From contig JAIVFI010000007.1 in assembly GCA_025558095.1 (NCBI GenBank), forward strand, positions 806,001 to 870,000: a DNA stretch of 64,000 nucleotides, read 5' to 3'. The first letter of the stretch is position 1. Each line of letters starts with the position of its first letter. The notes under the pieces are model-generated. The model searched no databases. It was not told where the DNA came from and worked only from the letters and a program-made list of their open reading frames with translations. This DNA comes from Hyaloraphidium curvatum (lineage: Eukaryota > Monoblepharomycota > Hyaloraphidiomycetes > Hyaloraphidiales > Hyaloraphidiaceae). A program made the translations under genes and the position numbers. This document shows positions 41,272 to 51,996 of this stretch, piece after piece.

Positions 41272-43372
41272 ATGAGCGGTAACCGCGCCCGCCCCTCCTC
41301 GTCGGCGACGGACAATTCGCAGCGCTCGCCGCAGAGCGCAGTCGCACCATCGCAGCCCGCCTTCTCCCCCTCGACCGAGACCGCCGTCGCCGCCGCGAAG
41401 CACCAGCGCAGGCGCTCGGCCAACTCGGCCGCGTCGGCAAAGACGACGCAGACTTGGCACACCCTCGAAAACTTCCTGGGAGCGCAGGCCCAGAACGACA
41501 AGCAGAAGGGCTACGCAAGCTCTGTCCGCTCGACCGCAACCGACGGCGCCATCGACGAGGCCGGCGAGTCGGACGTGGAGAGCAAGGGCAGCGGCAACAC
41601 GACCAAGTCAAAGTCCAGCACCGCCTCGTCGGCCACGGCCGTCGCCCTCAACCAGCCCATCATCATCCTGGACGGGAACGGGAACCCGATCCCCCTCGAG
41701 GGGATGGCGGGGAAGGAGGAGCAGAGCATGGGCTCCAGCATGACCTCGAAGGACGGCGAGAACTTCGAGTACCCCCCCGAGCGGGAGTACCGGACCCCGT
41801 TGACCATGTTCCTGATCGGACACTTCTGGATCGTGCACCTGCTCGTCATCTGCGGCATGAGCTGGGTCATGACCTTTTACGTCCCTCAGGTGGGCTTCGT
41901 CGCATGCAGTGCGCACCGCAGCCACCTGATCCTCACCCTCCCCGCCCCTCCACGCAGTTCTACATCGACGATGAGATGTGGAACACCGGGTGCTGGTGGA
42001 AGATTGGCTACCTGCTCCCGCTGCCGTATACCCTCGTCTGCTTCGTCGGCTTGATCCTGCCCTTCCCCATCCCGCGCAAACCCGACGCCGTCATGGAGCG
42101 CATGTTCAAGCAGCGCGAGGTGGACAACCTGTACGTCGTCATCGTCACCAGGGGCTCCAACAAGGAGGCAGGTCGCACGCACCCGGTTCCGCATCCAGCG
42201 CTGACCTCTCGCCGCCCAACCAGGCCGTCTACCGCTCGTACCACTCGATGCTCCACCTCGAGGACGTGCACCCCTCGGTCCGAGTGCACGTGCTCACGGA
42301 CGAGCCCTACAACTACCCGGACATCAACTGCTGGTCCTGCCCCAAGGCGTTCACCTCGGGCAAGTCCAAGTACAAGGCCCGCGCGCTCGAGTGGTACCGC
42401 AAGACGCTGAAGCTCACCGAGCGCGACTGGGTGCTGCATCTCGACGAAGAGAGGTGGGATCGGTGCGCATTTCCGCGCGGATCGCGGCTGACTTGCTTCC
42501 CCAAAGTGTGATCGACGCCTACGGCGTCCGCCGCGTGCTCGAGTTCATCTGGTTCACCAACTTCGACATGGGCCAGGGCCCCATCTTCTACAACCAGCAT
42601 CGCTACTGGACCAACCCGTTCTACACCGTCGGCGACGCCATCCGCGTCGGCGACGACCTGTCGCGGTTCCACCTGCAGTACAACTACTTCCGCCGGCCCT
42701 TCTTCGGCGCGCACGGATCGTTCCTGCTCAACAACGGCAGGGTCGAGAACGAGGTCACGTGGGACCTGGCGTCGCTGACGGAGGACTTTGAGTTCGCCGT
42801 CAACGCGTGGGAGAAGGGGTTCAAGTGCGGCGCGGTGCCCGCGATCATCAGGGAGCAGAGCCCGCAGCGGCTGATCGACTTCCTGAAGCAGAGGCGGCGG
42901 TGGGTCTCCCCTTTGCTCTTTGTTCTCCTCGATCGGCGCTGACCCCGTCCGCGCAGGTGGTACGTCGGCATCCGCCGCCTGCCCCGGTTCCTCCCCAAGC
43001 TCTGGGCCTTCTTCTGGACCCTCGGCACGCTGGCCCTGTACTTCACCGTCGCATCCATCTTCCTCGGCATCTTCATCCCGATGGGCACGCCCCGCTGGCT
43101 CGGTGCGATCAAGGACTTTATCTTCGTCACGTTCGTCTACCTCTACGTCCTCGGTGGGCATCCACTCGCACCTCCGCCACCGACTCGGAGCGCTGACCAT
43201 CCCCGCAGGCGTCTTCATCCAGGACATCGACTACGGCTTCTGGACCATCCGCGCCATCCTGCAGATCCCCGTCGTGATCGTGATCCAGTTCGGCTGCGTG
43301 GTGATGGAGTGCGTGGCCATCATGTACGCGCTCGTGTCGCCGCCGCAGGGCTTCGACATCATCAAGAAGTGA
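41272..43372 (+). CDS. membrane GT2 glycosyltransferase, Egh/BRE-3-like
   Basis: Exons 41272-41889, 41958-42167, 42224-42453, 42507-42899, 42957-43153 and 43209-43372 give 603 residues. A Ser-rich cytosolic N-terminus (1-180) precedes membrane helices around 185-205 and 220-245. The catalytic domain shows VIVTRGS, HLDEES (metal/nucleotide-binding Asp about 350), RVGDDLSRF, HGSFLLNNG, LTEDFEFA and the QRRRW motif, followed by C-terminal helices. This order matches egghead-type beta-mannosyltransferases and related polysaccharide synthases. Intron 2 (42168-42223) uses a GC donor, GAG|GCAGGT; the adjacent GT would break the frame. Likely Golgi or plasma membrane. Confidence 0.83.
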
Positions 43373-43632
43373 GGGATCGGCGACGGGGATGCGGGGACTA
43401 GAGATAGAGGGGGCTGTATAGTATGGGAGGTGTACGCACGCAATTGATTCCGAAATCACTCCATGCCGTTTATATCTTCGGCTTCGGCGGGCGGAGCCGA
43501 GGGCCGACGACGATCAGTCCGCGGTCCCGCTGTTCCGTGAGCCATTCCCGCATGCCCTTTGGCCGGACTTGGGGCCATCTGTCGCGGGGAGGCTCGGTCA
43601 ACCTGGAGAGGCCAATGCCGACTGCCAAGGCC

Positions 43633-44776
43633 CTACAGTTTGGTGTCGTTCAGCTTGGGATCGACCCAGTAGTGGTTGAACGCAATGAGCCTGGAGGAAA
43701 CAGGGGTAAGTCGGACCCGGCACGCCCGGCAAGCGAGACCAACCTCTGGTACTGCGGGTACTTGGATCTGTCGTCGACGGGGTGTCCGAGGGGATGCCTC
43801 TCGACCTCCACGGGCACGCCGACGATCTCCTCGAACATGCGGCGCTGCTCGCCCGTCTTCCACGACTCGGTGAAGATGCGGACGGTGCGGTTGCGGGATT
43901 TGGACTGGTCCGGGTCCGAGATCATGGCGGCGATGTAGGCGCCGATCTGTTGCAAGGGGGAGAAGATATCAGGAAGAGCCCTCGAGCAAGGTCAACATGA
44001 CTTACATCGTCCAAAGATATGGACATGACCTCGCCGGCACCGTCGGGTCCCACGTGAACCGAGATGGCTTTCTTGCCATCGAAATACCAGTCCAACGGGG
44101 CATTGCGCCAGATGATGTCGTAGTAGACGCCGGTCACGACGGCGGTGTACTCCAGCCCGCAGCGGATGGCCTCGTCGATGACGGCCCGTTTCCGCTTGCT
44201 TATCCGCCAGATCCGTTCCCGGGGAAGGTTCTCGTCGTCAGGCCCGTCTAATCGTGGCCATCAGTACTTGTAACAGCAGCCACGGAGGCCGGTTTGACCC
44301 ACATTGGGAAGGGAAGAAGCGGGTGACACCGGCTTTTGCCGAAGCCCGAACCAGGTTGATTTCCGAGACCTCGATCGCCTTCGGGTCCACGAGCGACAAT
44401 GCCGAGATGGTGCACTGAATGCCCGCGAGCGAGCCGGCGAGCTTGTCGACGTCCGAGTAGTCGACGGCCGCGTACCGAGCGCCAAGGCCGATGAGCTCGT
44501 CCGCGCACTCCCGCCGGTGTTTAGGCAGCTTCCGAGGCCAACTGTGAGTCAGAGAGATGCTCCTTCGATCAAAACTGATGCCGGCCCCACGTCTTTCAGC
44601 TCTCCCCGCCCTATAATGAGCACCTCCTCGAATGTGCCGGACTCCCGTCGGTTGAGCTCCAGAATCGCCTTTGCGATGTAATAGCCTGTCGTCAGCCCCG
44701 CATTCGGGTCGCCCTTTATCGCTCCTGCAATGCAGACGCGTCTGAGCGGGCCATCGTGTTTCCCTGGGGAGGGCAT
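43633..44776 (-). CDS. NmrA-like / isoflavone-reductase-like NAD(P)-binding protein
   Basis: Exons 44776-44591, 44528-44303, 44247-44006, 43946-43744 and 43690-43633 give 304 residues. The Rossmann start is RVCIAGAIKGDPNAGLTTGYYIAKA, a long variant of GxxGxxG; then LIGLGARYAAVDYSDVDKL, RFFPSQYGPDDENLP (the family's RFxPSEFG), KRKRAVIDEAI and YTAVVTGVYYD. Fungal homologues include nitrogen-regulation NmrA and many reductases; catalytic role unclear. The in-frame Met at 44776 is the first ATG upstream of the Rossmann motif. Confidence 0.85.
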
Positions 44777-44885
44777 CGCGTGGGAGGCGTTCGCGGAAAG
44801 TTTGCCGCCGGTCGGTCGCAAGAACAGCAATCGAATCTTCTCGCAGCACGAATCTATCTAGATCCCAAATATAGGAACAACGACA

Positions 44886-47311
44886 TCAATAACGAGCCTG
44901 ATCTTCCCAGATTCCGAGCTCTTCGTTCCACCTCATCCCGCCCTTGCGCTTCAGAAACTCGAAAGCCCCGACCGCGACGCCCACCGCCGGCACGAGCCGC
45001 ACGACGCTGGTGCCCCAGCCCTTGTAGAAGCCGAGAAGGCCGTCCCGCTGCCACACCTGCTTCGCGCAGTCCCAGGTGGAGCTGTAGGAGAAGGGATGCA
45101 GCACGGTCTTTTGCGCCATCATCCTGGAGCGGACCAGCTGGAGCGGGTACAGCATGCTCTCGGCCAGCAGCGAGGTCACCATCGTCATGTACTGGAACGG
45201 GAGTTGGTCAGCTCGTGCTTGATCGGAACGGCGGGAAGAGAATACGCACCAGGACTCGCGTCGGGGACGGTGGCACATAAGTGCCCTCCTCGCTCTCGTT
45301 GTCGTCGAAGTACCGGTTCTCCAGCACTTCGTAGGCCGCATCCGAAATGGCTGTAAATGGAGTGAGAAGGGGTGTCCCAAAGGTTGATGACGGAAAAGTT
45401 CACTCACCGACATATGGCACCACTGACGCCAGACTCGCACCGAGGCCGGCATAGAATCCGCGCACCCCTTGGAACTGGTACACCTCCGACGCGGCTTTCC
45501 AAAAGGTATTTGGCCGCGAGCGCGCGCCTCGCGCCTCCAGAAGCCGAGAGAGCCGGGTCTGTACCCGCTTGGCCTCAACAGCAGGATCCACCGACGTCGA
45601 GAAGGATCGAGAGCCTCCGCCGGCTCTGCGGGGCCGATCGCGTCCGGGTCCGTCGCCGTCCTTGCCGACAGGAAACTTCGCCTTGTCGGCCGCCTCGGTC
45701 TTGGGAGCTGCTACTTTGGGCTTCGAGTTCGCGTTCGCCTTGTTCCCGCCATCCGAAGCCTTGGCGTCACCGGGCGGCGGTGGTCCTGCCTCCTTAGCCG
45801 GAGCAGTCTTCTTCACCTCCAAGCTCTTTATGGCCACGTTCTCGCCTTCGACGAGTCTCTCGACACCACTCATCATCCGCGTCCGGATCGTATCGAGCTG
45901 GGAAATGCCCAGTCAGCGGCGTGATGGGTTGACAAGGCGACGAGGGTACTGTACCGGGTGAACAAAGCACTGAGCCACCAGTCCGCTGATCGACGTCGCG
46001 AGAAGCAGGCCTGATCGTGGCAGAGCGTAGTAATCCTCGATGCCTTGACGCTGGGCAATGTGATACCGCGCAAGCCCCAGCGACAACGTCCGAACCGCCG
46101 TCTCCAGCGGTAGCTTCACCAAAGCCGTCGTGTTTCCGCGGAACAAGCCCCGCACCAAGCCTCCGTCCTTTGAAATGTACCGTACGGCTTCCTGAAAGCG
46201 CCGATAAGTCAATGCCCGGCCTTGAGACGTCAAGAGAGATGGCTGCGCTGGCGGTTTCGGCGCCTCGGCTCCAGTCTTTTCGGCAGCAGCAGCCACCCTG
46301 GCCCGGCGCCGTGCACGCCGCTCCCGCCGGCCTCCCGCGTCCACCAACTGCGCGCCTCCCAGCTGCCAGTACACTCTGATCCGATCCAGAGGAGCCGTAA
46401 GAGTCCGGGCAATAGCGGTGCTGGCCATGGCCGCAGCAACGATGCGGCCCTGGAGCTCCTCGGCGCGCGATGCCGATAGGGGCAGATTGATCATGTCCAT
46501 CCCGAAAACCGAGTAGCTGAGCGAGTAGATGTTCTCCTGGTACTTATAGATCTTCAGAAGGCCTTCGGCATCCGCCGTCGCACCGGGTGGAGCAAGGAGG
46601 AAGTGATCACGGAACTCTTGGAAGGTCAGCTGGGCAAGTAGGTGAGCCGTCTCGATGGCGCGCGACGAAATTGCAGCTTACCAGGCCATCTTTGCCTTCC
46701 TTCCCCATGAGGCTGTTGATGAAGGCTTCCTCCTCCAGGAAGCTCAAGTCGAGCTCCTCGCGAAGAGCGTGCCGGAGTTCTTCCTTGGAGACCTTGAAGT
46801 CGCCAGATATAGACGTGGTGTCACCTTCTTCACCATCTGGCCCGCCACTTCCCGAGTCCAGCATGGTGAAAAGGTTCCAGAGTTCCTGCTCCTTTGCCAA
46901 TACGAACGCCTCAAACTCCTCGTAGTCGAGCAGACCTTTGTCCTCGTCTCTATCCGCAAACTCCATTATCTGGGCCGACAATGTCCGTGCCGTGGTACTC
47001 GTCCGTCGCTTCCGCTTTGCCTCGGCCTCGGCCTTCTCGTGGAGCTCCCCGGTATGCCCCTCGTCGTGGGCCAGGTCCGCGACAGACGACCCGCTCCCCA
47101 GTCGCCGAAAGTAGTCCTCCAGCTCCGCAACATCGATCTTGCCGCTCCGATCGCGATCCATGGCATCGAAGAGCCTCTTGATCCGGGCCCGGTCCGACGC
47201 CAGGGAAAGCGATGGCGGCAGGGGGACCTTCGGCACGTCGGGCCGCTCCGGTTCCGGCGGCGCGGGAACAAAATCCGGCCGCACGCGAATGTCGTTCGGC
47301 CTAGGATCCAT
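44886..47311 (-). CDS. EF-hand calcium-regulated mitochondrial carrier (SCaMC/SAL1-like)
   Basis: Exons 47311-46682, 46629-45955, 45897-45408, 45350-45250 and 45191-44886 give 733 residues. The N-terminal third has EF hands: DRDRSGKIDVAE and DRDEDKGLLDYEEF are canonical, later ones are degenerate. The C-terminal part has the three carrier repeats with signatures APLDRIRV, HPLDTIRTRM and YPLQLVRSRM. This order matches ATP-Mg/phosphate carriers of the inner mitochondrial membrane. Between helices of repeat 2 is an unusual insertion of about 110 residues, rich in Lys, Ala and Pro (KTAPAKEAGPPPPGDAKASD ...). The insertion is in frame without introns and likely exposed. Confidence 0.88.
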
Positions 47312-47703
47312 GGCGAAAGCTGTCCGTCGTCAAGCTCACGCAGGGTCCCCGATGCCGCCAGGGACTCGGGAGGAGACTGCCACGCGAATGGACGCGATGC
47401 GGGTGGCCGACGCAGAAGACGGGGTAACAGTTTCCCAAAGATGCCAAGCGGCGCGTAGAGTCTGTCCAGAATGGTGCGCACTGCGCGTTTGGAGCTCCGA
47501 CCGAATCAGGGACCTGATCGGCGCCCGCTAAGGCGTTCCTCCATCGGCTCTCTAGGCCCCCGCCTTATGATAGCCCCGGAAGAGAGTCCGCACTTTAGCC
47601 GCGCACGCTCACCTCAGTCATCGCTCACACCGTCCGACGACAGTTGGCCGGGAGAAACCGTTGCGGACCGTTGCGACTGTGTATGGGATCCGGAGCCAGC
47701 ACG
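47312..47703. other. divergent promoter region
   Basis: 392 bp between carrier and glutaredoxin starts; no specific element recognised. Confidence 0.35.
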
Positions 47704-48386
47704 ATGGCCAGCGCAGCTACGAAGGAGAAGGGTGCGCTTCGCCTCGAGCCGGTCCACGGGCGACCTTCTCACGGCCTCTCAAATCGCCCCTCTTGGTCGT
47801 CGTCCTCGGCCGAACACCGCTTTTTGGGCCTCTCGCCTATGTCTCTTCGACCTGGATCTGCTCTTGCCGGCCTGCCGACCGCTTTGTGTCGCCTACGTCT
47901 CGTCGGCCTGGATCTGCCCTTGCCGGCCTTCATTCGAAACAGTCGCCCAGCTCATCAAGGACAACAAGATCATGGTGTTCTCCAAGAGCTACTGCCCGTA
48001 CTGCGATACCGCCAAGTCGACGTTGAACAAGATGGGCCTCGACTACAAGCGGGTCGAGCTCGACGAGATCCGTGGGTCCCCCCGTTCCGGCGCCAGAGGA
48101 ACTTGTACTTAACCACCCTTGGTGCTTCTCTTAGCCGACGGATCCCAGATCCAGGCGTATCTGCAGCAGATCACCGGCCAGCGGACCGTCCCCAACATCT
48201 TTGTCCGCGGTGGGTGTCGCTTTTGGCCTCCAGCGACTTTGGGAGCTGACGTCCGGCATTCTGACCTCAGAACGTCATGTCGGAGGCTGCGACGCAACTC
48301 TGGATGCCGTCCGCCGCGGCACCTTCCAGGCCCTGGTCGACGGCAAGTCGGACGCCGAGAGCGCCTTCAAGCTCGTTAAGCTCTGA
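47704..48386 (+). CDS. GRX: dithiol glutaredoxin
   Basis: Exons 47704-47731, 47943-48071, 48135-48209 and 48271-48386 give 115 residues, the normal size of a class I glutaredoxin. Active site CPYC is Cys27/Cys30; TVPNIFV supplies the cis-Pro loop, and HVGGCDATL is the glutathione-binding GG motif. The tiny first exon (MASAATKEK) is joined by a phase-1 intron that restores Val in KVAQLIKDN. Intron 1 is 211 nt, four times the usual size here, and contains a tandem duplication. It is divergent from the EF-hand carrier. Confidence 0.9.
47833..47930 (+). repeat. tandem duplication in glutaredoxin intron 1
   Basis: Two copies of a 42-bp segment, starting TCGCCTATGTCTC at 47833 and TCGCCTACGTCTC at 47889 (period 56), sharing GGATCTGC and CTTGCCGGCCT. 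The copies differ at only a handful of positions. The duplication explains much of the intron's excess length. Confidence 0.75.
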
Positions 48387-48539
48387 GCTTCGCGGGGGGA
48401 ATCGTTCAACGAACTCCCAAAACCCAACATGTAATCATTTCTTGATGCCATAGATGGATTCGCGTCTAGAAAAGACCGTACGGACAACGCCTCGAACGCC
48501 AAGCAACCACCAAACTCAGAGGCCCACTACCCTGCCTGC

Positions 48540-49924
48540 CTAGAAAGGCGCGTTGTGCCATCGCTCCCCTTCGGTCAAAGCGCCCTCCTTCTTCAGATCC
48601 CGCGTCACGATCGGAGGCTGCCCCGCGGGCACATCCGCCGCCAGGCCCCAGTCCTGTACAAACAGGCGAAAGTCAAGCTTCACCATCCGTTTCCCGTCTC
48701 GCAGCTGGATGAAGGGGTTATCCGCCTGATCGACGATCTTGATGGTCTGTCCTCTGCCATCCGAACCCATGATGGCCGAGTACGAGTTCGGGTTCGTGCG
48801 GGGGCCGGCGGGATTGACGGCGTGCGCGACGAAGCGGATCTTGGCCCAACGGAGGCGCTCGTCGGCAAGGAAGGGGCCTCCGAAGACTTGTCCGTTTTCA
48901 ATCATAACTTCGAGTCGGAAGCGGAAAGGGCCAGCATAGAAATTTCGGAGAGCGATGGCTCTTCTGGCGAGCTGGGCGGCGTCGTTGCTGGGCGGTGGAA
49001 CCTCCACGTAGAACTCGTCGTAGAAGGCGTGGCGCTGGCCCTTGACAGGGAGGGCAACGGGCCGGAGGCTCGCGAGCTCCTTCTCGTGGTTCACGAGCAA
49101 CTCGTTCAGCAGCGCTAGGTGGCGGTCCTTGGCACTCGTCATGTGCCGCTTCATCATGCTGCGCTTGCACTCGAGGGATTCGTAGGTTTGAGCGGCGCAA
49201 GAAAGGTCAAGGTACCGGTTCCTACCTCATGGTCACAGCCTCGTGACTCGCAGGACAGGATTTCGTGGGGACAGACCTCGAAGTGGGCATCCAGCAGGTC
49301 GCGGGTGACTTCGACACTGCACCCCTCGTTGTCGCAGGCAAGAACCGCCTTGGGGCAATCTTCGGCGTGTTCCTGCACGACGTCCCAATGACTCGCTTTT
49401 CAGCAACGTCTCGAAGCCACGTTTTCGGAGACCTACTCACCTCAAGGGTATCGGGTGGCCGGACCACGGCACCACAGTCAGCGCACTTGCCTTTCTCGCA
49501 CGAGTTGAAGTGCGTGTCGAGGTCCCCGACGTCGCCTTCCCAGGAGCACTCCAACGGGCACGGAATCAGAAGGTTCATGAGCGTCCGCCACGCGAACTTG
49601 TCCTCCTGCAGATCCTGCACCGCAAATCAGATCCTTTCCGGCCGAACGCAACGGACGGATCCCGCCCACCTTGATTTGGGTGCGGGAGAAACGCTGGGCG
49701 CACTCGGGGCAACTGTGCACCGCTGTCCCGGCCTGCTCGGCAAGTTGGACCACCCGCTCGAGGCACGCGCGGTCAAAGACATGCGAGCACGGGAGCACGC
49801 GGGGTTCCTTGTAGGGCAGAGATAGTTCCAGACAGATCGCGCACTCGAACTGCTTCCGGCTCTTCTCGAGAAACGCTGTCTCGCGTTCCGGTCGTTTCCG
49901 GACGGAGCCCGCGGCGGTGGGCAT
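48540..49924 (-). CDS. RING/TRAF-finger protein R2 (full-length paralogue)
   Basis: Exons 49924-49670, 49614-49441, 49372-49226 and 49169-48540 give 401 residues. Exon 1 (255 nt, same length as in R1) encodes the RING: CAICLELSL, VLPCSHVFDRACLE, SCPECAQRF. Exon 2 has a TRAF finger (CPLECSWEGDVGDLDTHFNS, CADCGA); exon 3 two more (HAEDCPKAVLACDNEGC, HFEVCPHEILSC). Exon 4 is a basic helical linker then the shared C-terminal beta domain (FYAGPFRFRLEVMIENG, RMVKLDFRLFVQDWGLAAD). An E3 ubiquitin ligase acting through trimeric TRAF-like assembly is inferred. An upstream in-frame Met at 50077 exists but alignment with R1 favours 49924. Confidence 0.82.
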
Positions 49925-50447
49925 GCTGCTACCCGACACGCTTCCGAGGCTCGAGCGCCAATGACGATGCCCCCACGAACGCGGGCCGGTCCGGGAGTTC
50001 GTGAAGTCACGCGGTGATATCTGATGGGCCGCCCCGTCGCCGCGGCACGCCGGCAGCCGGCTCGCGGTGTCCGACATCGGAGCTGGTTCCCTTCCAATCG
50101 CTGATCTCTATACCGAACTGATCTAAAGCACTTTATACATCGCTCATCGTTCACTGCTGCTCCCTGGACGCGCCGCATTGTAAAGTCACGCATTGTAAAG
50201 TCACGGAATGTGCATGGGATGGTCCAGCAAGCTAACGTTCCCACGACATGGAGCCTGACAAAAGGGCCTTTAGACCCGACGTTCACGCTCTGCGAAAGCG
50301 TTTCGGCATTTGTGCCGTGACGGGCCGATGTCACTCGCCATGGGCACGGTCACGGACCTCCGAGCAACCGCCCCAAATGCCTCCTAGACCTCGCGATACG
50401 ACAACGACATTGATTGACACGAAAGCACGAAACATACAAATCGGATC

Positions 50448-51996
50448 TTAGTACTCCCTGCTCGGCTCCCTCCTGGCCCTCTTGCGGCGCTCCTCCCCCT
50501 CGTCTTCCTCGCCATCCTCGCGGGCGGGCAGGAACTCGCCGTCGCTCTCCTCATCCTCGCTCGACTCCTCGACCCCGGGCTCCTCCGCGTCGCTACTGTT
50601 GGCGACTTCGTTGTGCCTCTCCGAGGAGGCCGCCCTGCGCCGCTTGGCCGCACCCGCTCCAGCAGGGTCGCTGGAGGTGTTGGGGGTGCCAGCCGCGGCC
50701 GACGGAGCCGCGGTGCGGATGACGCCGCGCTCCTCGAGAGATTCGCGGGCGGCTCGCTCGCGCTCGGTCTCCTGCGTGTCGGCGGCGGGATCGTACCTCA
50801 GCCAGAGGCCGGGGAACGTGGCCTTGAACCTCGCGATGTAGATCTCCTGCTTCCTCTCGTCGGAGAGCGAGGCGTCACCCCGCAGGAGGCGCCACTTGTT
50901 CGAGATGGCGTTGCGCACAGCACCCCTGGCCCTAAGCTGGCGTAGCCTGACCTTTAGGGTTGCGGGGTCGTTGGCGTGCACCTCCCTCAGGACGCTTTCG
51001 ATGATCTCGGTCGGGCCCCTGGCGAGCGTCTGGGTGGTGCTCTGGGGGCTACCATTGCTGAGGACTGGATCAGTTTCCCTGAGGATGGCGGGCGATCGGG
51101 TACTCAGGGTACTCACGACTGGGCGTCGTCGTCGTCGTCGCCAGTGAGATCCCACACGATGGCGGCCGAGGGGGACCTGCTCTCCCTGGCAGTCTGCTCG
51201 GGCTTGGACCGCGGCTCGGCGAGCTTGGCCGGCGGCGGCAGCGAGGGCGATCGGGAGTCGCGCTGGGCCCGGGCGGCGGGCTCGGAGCTGCGCTCCTCGA
51301 TGACCGGGGGCTCTGAGGGCGCAGGCGAAATGCGCCGCTCCGGGACAACGGGCTCCGCGGGCGGAGTGACCGGCAAGGGAACGAGTGCGTCGACCTGGGC
51401 GGCAGGGTTGCCCTGGAGGAAGCTGTTGAAGCTGGCGGCCGTGGCGGCCATCATGTTGCGGAGGTTGGCGTTCTCGGCCTGCAAGGCGGCCGCTTCGACC
51501 CTGGCCCGGTCGACGTAGGCAGCAGCGGCGTGCTGAGTCTCATGGAGCCGGATCTCGAGCTCGCGGGCCTTGTTCTCGGAGTCGGTGTTGCTGGCGACGA
51601 GCCGGGCGTTCTCCGTGGCGAGCTGGGCGTTCTCCGCTTCCTTGACGGCGAGCTCCCCGCGGAGCCGATGGATCTGCGGGTCGGCATCAGCGTCGGGCTC
51701 CCACACCGGCGGCGGATTGCATTACCTCGGCCACGTCGGCGGGCCTGCCGTGGGCGACGATGTCTTCGGTGCGCTGGAACTGGACGCGGGCCTCGTGGAG
51801 CGCGGCCATAGCGGCGTCGAGCTGGGCCCCGGCGCCCCCGGCGGGCATGAGAGCGGGGCCGTGGGGCGTGTGCTGGACGGGCTGCGGGGGCTGCAGGGCG
51901 TTCATCTCGGCGGGAGTGCTGCGAGGAACGCCGGTTGAGAAGGCTGTCGCCGATGACCTGCCGGCCAACGCTGGCTCACCTGGGGGCGCCGTCCAT
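50448..51996 (-). CDS. P-family coiled-coil protein P7
   Basis: Exons 51996-51980 (17 nt), 51918-51726, 51673-51117 and 51057-50448 give 458 residues. Starts MDGAPSTPAEMNALQPP. The phase-0 intron before the coil (GCCGAG|GTAATG) is conserved; the coil follows (KEAENAQLATENARLVASN ... VEAAALQAENANLRNM). The linker RDSRSPSLPPPAKLAEPRSK and DLTGDDDDD precede the C-terminal domain in exon 4: GPTEIIESVLREVHANDPAT, RLRQLRARGAVRNAISNKW, ARFKATFPGLWLRYDP. The tail ends RRKRARREPSREY, almost the same as P6. Lies some 12 kb from the other members, next to R2. Confidence 0.83.

Noticed and set aside
46607-47311. Stand-alone EF-hand protein next to a separate mitochondrial carrier gene
   Set aside because: A 52-nt intron (46681-46630) joins the two in frame and the combined order matches SCaMC carriers.
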